Shown here: in pieces, positions 43,680-52,258 of the stretch
Position numbering within the stretch: the stretch's first letter is position 1
Layout: every line of letters begins with the position of its first letter
NCBI GenBank assembly: GCA_011390955.1
Contig: JAABRM010000011.1
Coordinates: forward strand, 116,400 to 180,399
DNA length: 64,000 bases
From: Oscillatoriales cyanobacterium
GTDB lineage: Bacteria; Cyanobacteriota; Cyanobacteriia; Cyanobacteriales; Laspinemataceae
Direction of reading: 5' to 3'
Notes under the pieces: model-generated
What the model was told of the DNA's origin: nothing
The model's database searches: none
What the model saw: the letters and a program-made list of their open reading frames with translations, nothing else
Program-made: the position numbers and the translations under genes

Positions 43680-44132
43680 CGGGGAAGAGACGAAAAACCC
43701 CGTTTCTGGGCTGTTTCACGCTTAACGAAAAAAAATTTTGCCAAATTTGCGTAAAAGTTTTCCGCCAAGGCGATAGGTAAGAAACCGGGTTTCTGGGTTA
43801 ACTTTATGCGTCTCGCAAAACTTCGCGCTCAGGCATCCGGTTTCTGAACCCTATTTCAGGAGTCATGCCGATAGTCAATCTATATATGTGCGCGATCGCT
43901 TATTTCCATCTCTGGGAAACATGGATCCCTAATCGAGCAGTCATAGAAATCGGATTTTTAATCACAAGCTGAACAACATTAACTGTTAAAAATAAATCCG
44001 ATTTATGCTTCTATATCGCCCTATTTTAACGGGCTATTTTGTGATGTAAACAATTAAAAAATAACCTAGAATTTATCAGAAAAATTCAGTGAAAATACTG
44101 ATGTTTTAAATCACCTAAACAGGTTTAATCAA
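43680..44132 (+). promoter_or_regulatory. Shared long leader sequence, copy 3 (Hsp70 operon), split
   Basis: 43680-43850 repeats the first part of copy 2 (CCCCGTTTCTGGGCTGTTTC, TTGCGTAAAAG, GGGTTAACTTTATGC). About 225 bp of unrelated sequence follow, with a GCGATCGC site and a CGCCCTATTTTAACGGGC hairpin. Then 44085-44132 repeats the last part (ATTCAGTGAAAATACTGATG ... CAGGTTTAATC). The conserved 3' box ends 55 bp before the Hsp70 start. Confidence 0.7.
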
Positions 44133-44187
44133 AGGACAAGCAACCAACAACATACAACAAATAACCAAATTAGAGGAGTACAATTAA

Positions 44188-46401
44188 ATGGGTAATGTAA
44201 TTGGCATAGACCTGGGCACGACAAACTCCGTCGCAGCTTTAAAATTGGTTAATGTAGAAGTCGTCAAAAATGAAGAAAACAGTGGAAACGAGAACGCACT
44301 GACCCGCTCGGTTATTGCGTTCGACAAAGGTAAACTCGTGGTGGGTACGAAAGCCTACAATCAGCTACGCGATCAACCAGAAAACGTGATTATTTCCATC
44401 AAACGTTTGATGGGACGCGGATTTAACGACCCTACAGTGCAACAACAATTGTCTCGCTTTGGCTATAAAATTACTCAATCAACTCAGGGCACTGATAACA
44501 GTCTCTCGGTTTGGCTGGATGGTCGAGAATACCAACCAGAAGATATCTCTGCGGAAATTATTAAAAAGGTGGTGGAAAATGCCCAACTTTATCAAGAGAA
44601 AGCCAATCAAAAAGGTAAAATAACTCACGCAGTTGTGACGATTCCGGCTTATTTTAATGACAAACAGCGTTACGCTACTCAAACTGCTGTCATGCGAGCG
44701 GGTTTAGGATTGCTGGAACTGCTACCCGAACCCACTGCTGCCGCCATTTCTTATGGATTTAAACCGGATTCTGATGAGTACAAAAATATCTTGGTTTATG
44801 ATTTCGGTGGCGGCACATTCGACTCCTCTTTAATTACGGTTTCTGGCAATCAGTTTATCGAGTCTGGTAAAGCAGGCGATTTGTGGTTGGGGGGCGATGA
44901 TATTGACCACAAGCTTTTTGAATTCGTTAAAGCTAAAGTAGCGCAGGAAGAAAGAATCGAGAATATCGATGCTTTAATTGCCAAAATGCCCTATTACCAT
45001 CGGGTTCGCTTTTTAGCAGATGTCAAATTTACTGTAGAGCAAGCAAAAATAGATTTAAGTACCAATGAGACAGCACGAATTATACCCGCGACTCCCCTCT
45101 TAGACGAATTAGGAATGGCAATTCCCATTGATGTAGAAATCACTCGTCTGGAGTTGGAAGAAATGATTTTGCCATTGGTAGAACGCACGATCGCAATTTG
45201 CCAGGATACTTTGAAATATTCCAAATATCCCGTCGATCAAGTTGATATTGTTTTGCTGGTCGGGGGTTCTTCAAAAATTCCTTTAGTCCAACGCAAAGTC
45301 CGCGAAGCATTTGGTGCAGATAAAGTAGTGGTTCATCCACGCCCCATGCTTGCGGTTGCAGAAGGAGCGGCTATTGTTGCAGCAGGATTGGCAGATAAAG
45401 TTTCTACCGTTTCCCGCGATTACTTTATTGAATTGGCGAATGAACCGCGATATAAACTAATCAAACAAGGGGATATTTTGCCAGTCAATACAGCCCATAC
45501 ATTTCGCACTGAAGCCGACGGACAACGATTGATTCACTTTAAATTTTCCAGTCCCGATCGCGTTAGTGAAGACCTCGATCGCCTCAACCGGGACGAACGG
45601 ATTGGGGAGATGTGGTTAGCACTGGACAAACCCTATCCACGAGGTACAGAAGTAGCGGTTACAGTAGAATTAGATGAAAAAAATAGTTCTCTCCAAATTA
45701 CCGCAGCCCTGAAAAATAACCCAGCCGTTCGAGTTAGTTGTTCGTTTTCGCGGGGTGGGGTAGATGAAGAAATTGCCAGAGAAGTGGAGCGAACGATCGC
45801 TGAATTGAATCAAGCGGCTAACTTGACAGAAACAGGGGTGCAAACTGCTTATGAAATTGCCGGGGCAGCCATTTCTGCCTCTAACCAAATCCGAGGTCAA
45901 AATAATAAACCCCAAGCCGATCGCGTGGCAGTTGCCCAAGCTAAACTTCAGGAATTGAAAACATTTGCTTCAGAAGATCGGGATGTGGCTCAGTTATTTG
46001 TGCGGGAATTTGAATTCCTCATGGAACATTGCTCCTTTATGCTTCCTGATGGTCAAAAACAACGGATTGAAAGTCTAACTAAACAACTCAAAGATGCGAT
46101 CGCTATTCATAATCTATCGGCAATGCAAAAACTTGCCGAAGATGCGGAACGGGAACTGAAAAATATGCCGGAAGAAATCCAAAAGTTATTAATTGCCAAA
46201 GATGCGATCGGAAAAGCCCATTCTGTTGACCCAACTCGCGCTGGTTTCATGGCAGATAAATTACACCGTCTAATTCATGCAATAGAACATGAAAAGATTA
46301 ATGAAGCTAATCGCCTTTGGAACGAACTGATTCCAGATATCCGCGAGTATGGATTGCGCGAATTTTCTGCTGCAAATATTGCCACGGGAATTACACGATG
46401 A
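44188..46401 (+). CDS. Hsp70 (DnaK-like) chaperone of an accessory operon
   Basis: 737 aa. ATPase domain ~1-390: MGNVIGIDLGTTNSVAALKL, VVTIPAYFNDKQRYATQTAV, LLPEPTAAAISYGF, LVYDFGGGTFDSSLI, DIVLLVGGSSKIPLVQ. Substrate-binding region ~400-510 is divergent, and the helical lid/tail has ~110 extra residues compared with DnaK (~638 aa). No canonical acidic C-terminus. Its neighbours are its own J-like and GrpE-like genes, so it is a dedicated system rather than the housekeeping DnaK. Stop overlaps the next start (ATGA). Confidence 0.92.
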   Translation: MGNVIGIDLGTTNSVAALKLVNVEVVKNEENSGNENALTRSVIAFDKGKLVVGTKAYNQLRDQPENVIISIKRLMGRGFNDPTVQQQLSRFGYKITQSTQGTDNSLSVWLDGREYQPEDISAEIIKKVVENAQLYQEKANQKGKITHAVVTIPAYFNDKQRYATQTAVMRAGLGLLELLPEPTAAAISYGFKPDSDEYKNILVYDFGGGTFDSSLITVSGNQFIESGKAGDLWLGGDDIDHKLFEFVKAKVAQEERIENIDALIAKMPYYHRVRFLADVKFTVEQAKIDLSTNETARIIPATPLLDELGMAIPIDVEITRLELEEMILPLVERTIAICQDTLKYSKYPVDQVDIVLLVGGSSKIPLVQRKVREAFGADKVVVHPRPMLAVAEGAAIVAAGLADKVSTVSRDYFIELANEPRYKLIKQGDILPVNTAHTFRTEADGQRLIHFKFSSPDRVSEDLDRLNRDERIGEMWLALDKPYPRGTEVAVTVELDEKNSSLQITAALKNNPAVRVSCSFSRGGVDEEIAREVERTIAELNQAANLTETGVQTAYEIAGAAISASNQIRGQNNKPQADRVAVAQAKLQELKTFASEDRDVAQLFVREFEFLMEHCSFMLPDGQKQRIESLTKQLKDAIAIHNLSAMQKLAEDAERELKNMPEEIQKLLIAKDAIGKAHSVDPTRAGFMADKLHRLIHAIEHEKINEANRLWNELIPDIREYGLREFSAANIATGITR

Positions 46402-46958
46402 AAACTTATCTCACTTGTCCGGTATGCGATCGCCCGAAAATCGAGGGAAATATCTGCCCTAATTGCGAAACTGATTTATCCCTAATTCGCACCCTCAAAG
46501 AATTGCCAGAATTGCCTTCCGTAGCAACCAAATCAACGGCGATCGCGCCTTGGGTGCCAATTGGGGTCGCCATTCTCATTCTGTTGCTGGGGATAAGTTT
46601 AGGTGCAGCGGGAAATTCAGTTTATATGCAGCAAGGTGTGCAGCAAAATCAACCAGCAGTTGCAACTATTTCTCCGGCTTTAGAAACCGGAGTATCCCCG
46701 GAAGTTCCCACACTTAATCCCACACAAACGCCAGTTGTCCCCTCGAAAAAATCCGACGGAGAATCCCTCCTTTGTGGCGGATTTTATTACAAAGTAAATC
46801 GCGGTGATTCTTTATCGCGCCTTGCGGAAAAGTTTTATGGAGATGGAAGTTTATGGCCGCAAATTATGGCCGCGAATTCTCGCCTCAAAGGTCGCGAAAA
46901 TGCTTTGGCAATCGGTGAGATATTGCTTGTGCCTAATTTGGAGGTAAATTGTCCATGA
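46398..46958 (+). CDS. Zinc-ribbon, single-pass membrane protein with periplasmic LysM domain
   Basis: 186 aa from the ATG overlapping the Hsp70 stop. N-terminal zinc ribbon (CPVCDRPKIEGNICPNCETD), a membrane helix at ~58-78 (PIGVAILILLLGISLGAA), a Pro/Thr linker and a C-terminal LysM domain (YYKVNRGDSLSRLAEKFYGD ... LAIGEILLVPN). LysM binds peptidoglycan, so the protein can link the Hsp70 machine in the cytoplasm to the wall. Stop overlaps the next start. Confidence 0.88.
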   Translation: MKTYLTCPVCDRPKIEGNICPNCETDLSLIRTLKELPELPSVATKSTAIAPWVPIGVAILILLLGISLGAAGNSVYMQQGVQQNQPAVATISPALETGVSPEVPTLNPTQTPVVPSKKSDGESLLCGGFYYKVNRGDSLSRLAEKFYGDGSLWPQIMAANSRLKGRENALAIGEILLVPNLEVNCP

Positions 46959-49732
46959 TTGTCGATCGATTAAATCGGGTAAGTAGTGTTTTATTAGGCG
47001 TGGACTTTGCTGAAGTTTCGCGCCAACTTTCCTATTCTAAATCCCTATTTCAAAAAGCTAAAACTCTCTCTAGACAAAAGCAGCTACCAGAGGCGATCGC
47101 CACCGCTGAAGAAATTCTCAATTTGTGGTATCCCATTGAGTCTGTTTCTGAACTTATCGTACAAAAAATTACCGTAGCATCCCTGTTAGGGGAAGTTAAA
47201 CATAGTTTGAATATTTGGAAATATAGCTGGAAAACCCAAACAGAAAAAGCCGAACAATTGCTGAATTCAGCTAATGAAATTTTGGCGAAAGAAACGGGAA
47301 CTTTACCGAGTATTACAGCCCTGTCTAAGGCACTGGATCTTTACCAAAAGTCTTATTCAAGCTATCCTGACGAGCGGGTGGCGATCGCTTGGAATCGATG
47401 CGAAAATCTCCTGGAATGGCGGCAGAAATATCAGTCACTCGTTGAGTCAGGGGAACAACTCGCAAAACAGCATTATTTTCACCAAGCAATTTCTCGATAT
47501 CAAAAAGCGCAAGAACTGTTTGCCACCAATGAGGTGGAGGCAGCGATCGCGCAACTTCATTCTCAGCTTGAAAAGGAGGAAATCTTTGCAACAATTTGGC
47601 GTCAAACTTATCAGTTATCCTGTGAGGGAAAATTTCCAGAAGCGATCGCTCTCCTGGAAACCGGACTAGCTCAATTTCCCCGTTCTGATGGCCGCGATTT
47701 TTTATCAAAATTACAGAATATTGTCCGGGGAATCGAACAGTTTCATCAGGGATGGAATCTAGAAAAAGCTGGGGATTTTCATCGGGCTTTACCCAGCTAC
47801 GCATCCGCCGAAAAATTATTACTAGATATTCCAGAATGCGCCCTCAGAAAAGCATCAGTTGCCGTTAAACTTTACCAGTTCGACAAGGCACTTGCTACTC
47901 TAGAAAGAGTGACGGGAAATCAAGCGGCTTATCTTCGGGGATTTGCTCATGGGAAAAAACAGAATTGGCAGCAAGCTAATCGAGAATGGCAGTCTATTTC
48001 CGATCCGAGAGTTGAGCAACAACGGCAGATTTTGAAGATTTTGGTGGAACGCGATCGCACCCTCAGTTTACAGCAAATCGAGCAATCTGTTGATGCGGCA
48101 GATTTTGAATTAGCCAAATCAATCAGTCTTCAATTCATCAATAAATTTGGCAGCCATCAACTCGTCAAAACGAATCTAGAAGAGCATATCATCCCTCGGA
48201 TAGATGGGGAAATTTGGCAAAATAAAAACTGGCAGCAAATCGCCGAAGCTGCGGCACAAGTTTGGCGGGAACAAGGCGATATTGTTGCCCTACATAATTG
48301 GGCGATCGCTACTTATTACTGCTGGCAAAACAACCCAAATAAATTGGCAGAATTTATGCCAGATTTTATTGTCACTTGGTCAAGTGCGATCGCCAATCTT
48401 TCCCAAGACTCTTCTCTGAAAAATTTGCCTTGGTTGTCAAGTACAGCAGTTGACTTAAACGCAGTCACATCAGAACTGCAAAAAATCCTAGAAAATGCCG
48501 TTGACTCCCTCAGAGATCGCAACTTAAACGATTATTTGCGTCTGCGCGATCTTTATCGTCAGGAAATGGTAGCACTGCGTTTGATGGGAACTCCGGCAAA
48601 TGCAGGAGCGAAAAAAAATAATTTGTACTTGACCCCTGGTTTTTGTTCGCGTTCTCAGATTGCCATAAATGAAATTGAAGTTTCCCAGAATAATGACCAT
48701 AATTCTAACCATATATTGCGGGGACTTTATACCAGTTGGGGATTAGCGGTAGCTGCTTGTGTTGAAGGAGATATCGCTCGCGCTATTCAAATTAAACCGG
48801 CGATTAAACCCAACATAACTCCCGAATTTGTTGGCCAACAATTTGCTCAACAATTTGTATTGTACCATGAAGGTTGCTATTATCTTCAACAAAAACAATG
48901 GCGGCAGGCTATATCGTCGCTCAAACCAGCTAGTGCAGCGATTAAAGCGCATGGAGAATGGAGTCAAGAAATAGACCGACTTTGCCAACAACAGCGTCAT
49001 GGTATTTCTGATTTTAAAGAACATCTAGATTTTGCCCAATCTTGGTATGAATTATTAGGCAGTCAACCAGCCAGAAGCTATTTAGCGGAATATCAAGCGG
49101 AGCAAATTCGCGAGCAATTAGTTGCGGAAAAAATTCAGGAATCCACGGCACTCCAAAAACTTGAGGAAATTAAGCGAATCGATCCTAAAAATCCGGTATT
49201 GCTTGACCTCATCGATCGCGTTGAGATTACTCAAGACAATCGAAAAATCAATGCGCTTATGAAGGCAAATAAACTAGAAGAAGCCGTTCAACAAGCCAAG
49301 CGATCGCGCCATCAGCAAGTTCGCCATAATCTGACTGAATTTTTCGTCAAGATATTTTTTGAAGGATTCAAAAGTGGTGAATTAACCTTTGAGGATATTA
49401 GTAAATTGGGTAGTTGGAGCTACGAACTTTGTCCCGAAGATCCGATAGTTCAAGAAATTTACAAACTGAGTAAAGAATTCAATAAAGTTCACGATTTAAT
49501 GAAACGCGACTGTTTTGATGAAGCGGTGAACTATGCCAAGTATTCCGACTGCGATCCGCTTAAATCTTATCTGGCGGAATTCTTTATACTGCATCTGATT
49601 AAAGGGTCAAAATCTAACCAAATGCCTTATGAGTTGATCCAGAAGTTTGGCCTATGGGCTTATAAACTTTGCCCAGATAAAGTTGAATATCAACAAATTT
49701 ATCGTGATTTAGGTATTCGTCGGTTTTTTTAG
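46955..49732 (+). CDS. Large TPR-like helical repeat protein
   Basis: 925 aa from the ATG that overlaps the LysM gene stop (an in-frame GTG at 46949 adds two residues). Many degenerate TPR-like helix pairs, e.g. AKTLSRQKQLPEAIATAEEI, ALDLYQKSYSSYPDERVAIA, GKFPEAIALLETGLAQFP, AGDFHRALPSYASAEKLL. No signal or membrane segment. Probably a scaffold or substrate-recognition subunit that works with Hsp70. Position between LysM and J-like genes. Confidence 0.82.
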   Translation: MIVDRLNRVSSVLLGVDFAEVSRQLSYSKSLFQKAKTLSRQKQLPEAIATAEEILNLWYPIESVSELIVQKITVASLLGEVKHSLNIWKYSWKTQTEKAEQLLNSANEILAKETGTLPSITALSKALDLYQKSYSSYPDERVAIAWNRCENLLEWRQKYQSLVESGEQLAKQHYFHQAISRYQKAQELFATNEVEAAIAQLHSQLEKEEIFATIWRQTYQLSCEGKFPEAIALLETGLAQFPRSDGRDFLSKLQNIVRGIEQFHQGWNLEKAGDFHRALPSYASAEKLLLDIPECALRKASVAVKLYQFDKALATLERVTGNQAAYLRGFAHGKKQNWQQANREWQSISDPRVEQQRQILKILVERDRTLSLQQIEQSVDAADFELAKSISLQFINKFGSHQLVKTNLEEHIIPRIDGEIWQNKNWQQIAEAAAQVWREQGDIVALHNWAIATYYCWQNNPNKLAEFMPDFIVTWSSAIANLSQDSSLKNLPWLSSTAVDLNAVTSELQKILENAVDSLRDRNLNDYLRLRDLYRQEMVALRLMGTPANAGAKKNNLYLTPGFCSRSQIAINEIEVSQNNDHNSNHILRGLYTSWGLAVAACVEGDIARAIQIKPAIKPNITPEFVGQQFAQQFVLYHEGCYYLQQKQWRQAISSLKPASAAIKAHGEWSQEIDRLCQQQRHGISDFKEHLDFAQSWYELLGSQPARSYLAEYQAEQIREQLVAEKIQESTALQKLEEIKRIDPKNPVLLDLIDRVEITQDNRKINALMKANKLEEAVQQAKRSRHQQVRHNLTEFFVKIFFEGFKSGELTFEDISKLGSWSYELCPEDPIVQEIYKLSKEFNKVHDLMKRDCFDEAVNYAKYSDCDPLKSYLAEFFILHLIKGSKSNQMPYELIQKFGLWAYKLCPDKVEYQQIYRDLGIRRFF

Positions 49733-49742
49733 GAGGTTTTAA

Positions 49743-51212
49743 ATGGAAAACAAACAGTGTTCTGTGAATCCTTACGATATTCTCGGTGTTTCCCAAGCTG
49801 CATCAAAAGCAGAAATTACCAAAGCTATGGCGATCGCCATGAAGCGCAAGGAATATCCCCTTCAGGCGATCGCCGCAGCGCAAAAGAGTCTCCTAGACTC
49901 ACAAAAACGCATCGTCGCCGATTATCTGCGCCCAATTTTACCACCGATTAAACGGTTCAAGCGAACAGATTTTTCTAGCATAGAGGCTACTGCCCCAGAA
50001 TTAAATTTACTGGCAGATTTTGACGCAACAGATTTGGATATTGAGCAGAAAGTCGCTAACTATATTAGAGACGATATGGATCCGAATTTTTCATCCCATT
50101 TCGCCGAAGCAGATACAAGCTTAGAAGCCGGGGCAGAACTTCCCTCTAAAGAAGAATTATCCGTTAAATTCATTGGCGCTAGTTTAAGCAAACGCCCTAA
50201 AGTGATGCCCCAAAGTGAGCTAAAACCGGAATTAAAATTTAATGGTAGTCATCTGGTTTTAGATGGGATTAGATTCTTTGTCTGGCTATTTGTGTTTGGC
50301 CAGATTTTTTCTGGTTTTGTCTTAGCTGTTAACAGCGGAAATGAGTTACAAACAGAGCGAAAACAAGCCCAAAAAATCGAATATTTAACTTCGTCTAAAT
50401 CCCCAGAAGTTATACCTATACAGCAGATAGAAGAACTGCCTGAACCGCCGACTCCTGTAAGGCAAGAAAAACCGCGATCGCCACGAACGGAACCAGTGGT
50501 TAAACCTCAATTCTCCGATCGCTTAGAAAAACTACCTGAACCGCCGACTCCTGTAAGGCAAGAAAAACCGCGATCGCCACGAACGGAACCAGTGGTTAGA
50601 CCTCAATTCTCCGATCGCTATTATGCTAAGGGCTATCCCAAAAATACCTGTGGCGATCGAGACCCTGGTGGCACAAATGACTGGTATCCGGTTTATGTAA
50701 AATATAGCGAGAATAATTTAAATCGAGTTCGCAATTATTACTGTAGAGATGCCTTAAAACAAAAGAGAGAAACTGGCGAAGTATCGGTTCAAGTTGCCTC
50801 GTTCTTAAATCGATCTGACGCTGTAGAGTTGGCAAATATTCTCAAAGTCGATCTGGATAGTGGAGAAGTTGGCCAACCATCTAGTTATAATGTTAATGCT
50901 CCCTCAGTTCGGGCTAATGCCGCCGATATATTAAGCAACAATAGTGGTTCATTTCCTCTAAGTTCTTGTGGGGATAGTCATCCAGGTGGCATTAATTTGT
51001 GGTATCCTGTGAATGTGAAGTATAGCGAAAGCAATCTAACATTTATTCAGAGAAATTACTGTAGAGATGCCTTTGTCAAATATGTCGAAGATACTAACAC
51101 AGATATGATTCAAGTAGCGTCATTCTTGAATATCAATGATGCCAGAGAATTCGCCAATTTATTAAAAGGAAAAGTCGGTAGCGCAGAACTTGGCGAAAGT
51201 TCAAGTTATTAA
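49743..51212 (+). CDS. J-like domain membrane protein with two SPOR-like repeats
   Basis: 489 aa, strong AGGAGG ribosome-binding site 5 bases upstream. Residues 8-~65 look like a J domain (NPYDILGVSQAASKAEITKA ... SLLDSQKRIVADYLRPI), but the HPD motif is absent. A membrane helix lies at ~175-196 (FFVWLFVFGQIFSGFVLAV). Then a tandem 32-aa Pro-rich repeat (LPEPPTPVRQEKPRSPRTEP...) and two ~80-aa repeats, each C-G-D...PGG...WYPVxVKYSE...N YCRDA...QVASF, that resemble SPOR domains. So J-like in the cytoplasm and wall-binding outside. Confidence 0.82.
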   Translation: MENKQCSVNPYDILGVSQAASKAEITKAMAIAMKRKEYPLQAIAAAQKSLLDSQKRIVADYLRPILPPIKRFKRTDFSSIEATAPELNLLADFDATDLDIEQKVANYIRDDMDPNFSSHFAEADTSLEAGAELPSKEELSVKFIGASLSKRPKVMPQSELKPELKFNGSHLVLDGIRFFVWLFVFGQIFSGFVLAVNSGNELQTERKQAQKIEYLTSSKSPEVIPIQQIEELPEPPTPVRQEKPRSPRTEPVVKPQFSDRLEKLPEPPTPVRQEKPRSPRTEPVVRPQFSDRYYAKGYPKNTCGDRDPGGTNDWYPVYVKYSENNLNRVRNYYCRDALKQKRETGEVSVQVASFLNRSDAVELANILKVDLDSGEVGQPSSYNVNAPSVRANAADILSNNSGSFPLSSCGDSHPGGINLWYPVNVKYSESNLTFIQRNYCRDAFVKYVEDTNTDMIQVASFLNINDAREFANLLKGKVGSAELGESSSY

Positions 51213-51331
51213 TCAATGACCAATGTCATTTGTGATTTGTCATTATGTCAGTAGGGGCAAATAATACGCAAATAATACGCAAATAATACCCACGCCCCTA
51301 CAAATACCCAATAACCAATAACCTATAACCC

Positions 51332-51802
51332 ATGACCAATCTAACCTTTAATGCCGAACTGCGAGACCAACTTGTAAACGAATTGGGAAACCTGCAAAAA
51401 AAACGAGTCGGACTCCAACAAGAATTACGCGAACAAAAGTCACAAGCAATAGCCGCTAAAGAGGAACTGTTTTTAGAGCTATTTGATGTTTTTGATGCTG
51501 TGGAATTTTTACTCGATTATATGGAGCAGCATTCTGAACTTCCTCCTCAATTTATTCAGCGTTTGCCTAAGTCTCTCTCAATTGTGCAAAAGAAATTGCT
51601 GGGGGTACTTCAGCGGCGTCAAGTTGAACTTTTAGAACTGGAAGGAACTAAACCTGATTTCGATTTTTGCCGAGTAGTCGAACGAGAAGTGCGATCGGAT
51701 GTTGAGGATCAAACGATTACTAAAATTGTGCGTCGGGGATTTCGTCATGGGGATAAAATTCTGCGACCGATCGAAGTGATTACTTCTAAAAAAGAATCAT
51801 AA
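51332..51802 (+). CDS. GrpE-like nucleotide exchange factor
   Basis: 156 aa. N-terminal coiled coil (LVNELGNLQKKRVGLQQELR), helical LFLELFDVFDAVEFLLDYME typical of GrpE, and a beta domain ending TITKIVRRGFRHGDKILRPI with EVI (GrpE: ...GY.L.DRVLRPA.V). Follows the J-like gene by 119 bp on the same strand, completing an Hsp70-J-GrpE set. Confidence 0.85.
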   Translation: MTNLTFNAELRDQLVNELGNLQKKRVGLQQELREQKSQAIAAKEELFLELFDVFDAVEFLLDYMEQHSELPPQFIQRLPKSLSIVQKKLLGVLQRRQVELLELEGTKPDFDFCRVVEREVRSDVEDQTITKIVRRGFRHGDKILRPIEVITSKKES

Positions 51803-51819
51803 TCAGCAGGTTTTTTATC

Positions 51820-51945
51820 AGAAACCGGGTTGATTTTTGTTAGTTATCCCCAGGTTTCAGAAACCGGGTTTCTTTTTGTCACTCCACAGTAGGGGCGAGC
51901 AAGCGAATCGCCCCTACATATCCACCATAGAAACCCGGTTTCTTT
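51820..51945. repeat. AGAAACCGGGTTTCT repeat cluster 13 with nested palindrome
   Basis: Three to four copies, first one altered (GAAACCGGGTTGATTTTTGT). A GTAGGGGCGAGCAAGCGAAT/CGCCCCTAC hairpin sits in the spacer at 51890-51919. Confidence 0.88.
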
Positions 51946-51966
51946 TCGGGGAACAAATGCGATCGC

Positions 51967-52229
51967 CTAATCCAGAGTCAAAACACCGCCAGAATAATCG
52001 GCAACCAACCGTTTAAATTGCAACCAAAGCACCCCCAGGAGAATTTCTTGAATTTCATCTCCGCCATAAACAGGAATAGAAAACTTCTCTCCATGTAAAA
52101 CCACGATTCCCGGATAAATATTCAAAACAGTTTGACCTCCAGCAGTCTGGACTATCTTAGATTTACGGTCGCGCTTCCATCCGATTTTTATCGCGTCTTT
52201 ATTGTTAATCAACAGCCAACCAGTAAATC
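51967..52229 (-). pseudogene. Retropepsin-like protease remnant (cassette F)
   Basis: Minus-strand frame from GFTGWLLINNKDAIKIGWKR to the standard YSGGVLTLD ending. The N-terminal ~33 residues, including DTG's Asp-Thr, and the whole partner gene are missing. The break falls directly after the GGATTTACTGG codons and is replaced by a CCCCTCGCCTTTAGGCAGGG hairpin. Confidence 0.85.
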
Positions 52230-52249
52230 CCCTCGCCTTTAGGCAGGGG
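52229..52249. mobile_element. Possible IS200/IS605 end hairpin (solo remnant)
   Basis: Hairpin CCCCTCGCCT TT AGGCAGGGG followed by AGTTGTCAAC. In my knowledge this motif is common at ends of cyanobacterial IS200/IS605-type elements. It marks the break of the protease remnant and is about 10 bp from the cysK stop, so it may also terminate cysK. Confidence 0.45.
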
Positions 52250-52258
52250 AGTTGTCAA

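Noticed and set aside
44188..46401. Housekeeping dnaK
   Set aside because: Longer tail, divergent substrate domain, and its own J-like and GrpE-like genes in an accessory operon argue for a specialised Hsp70.
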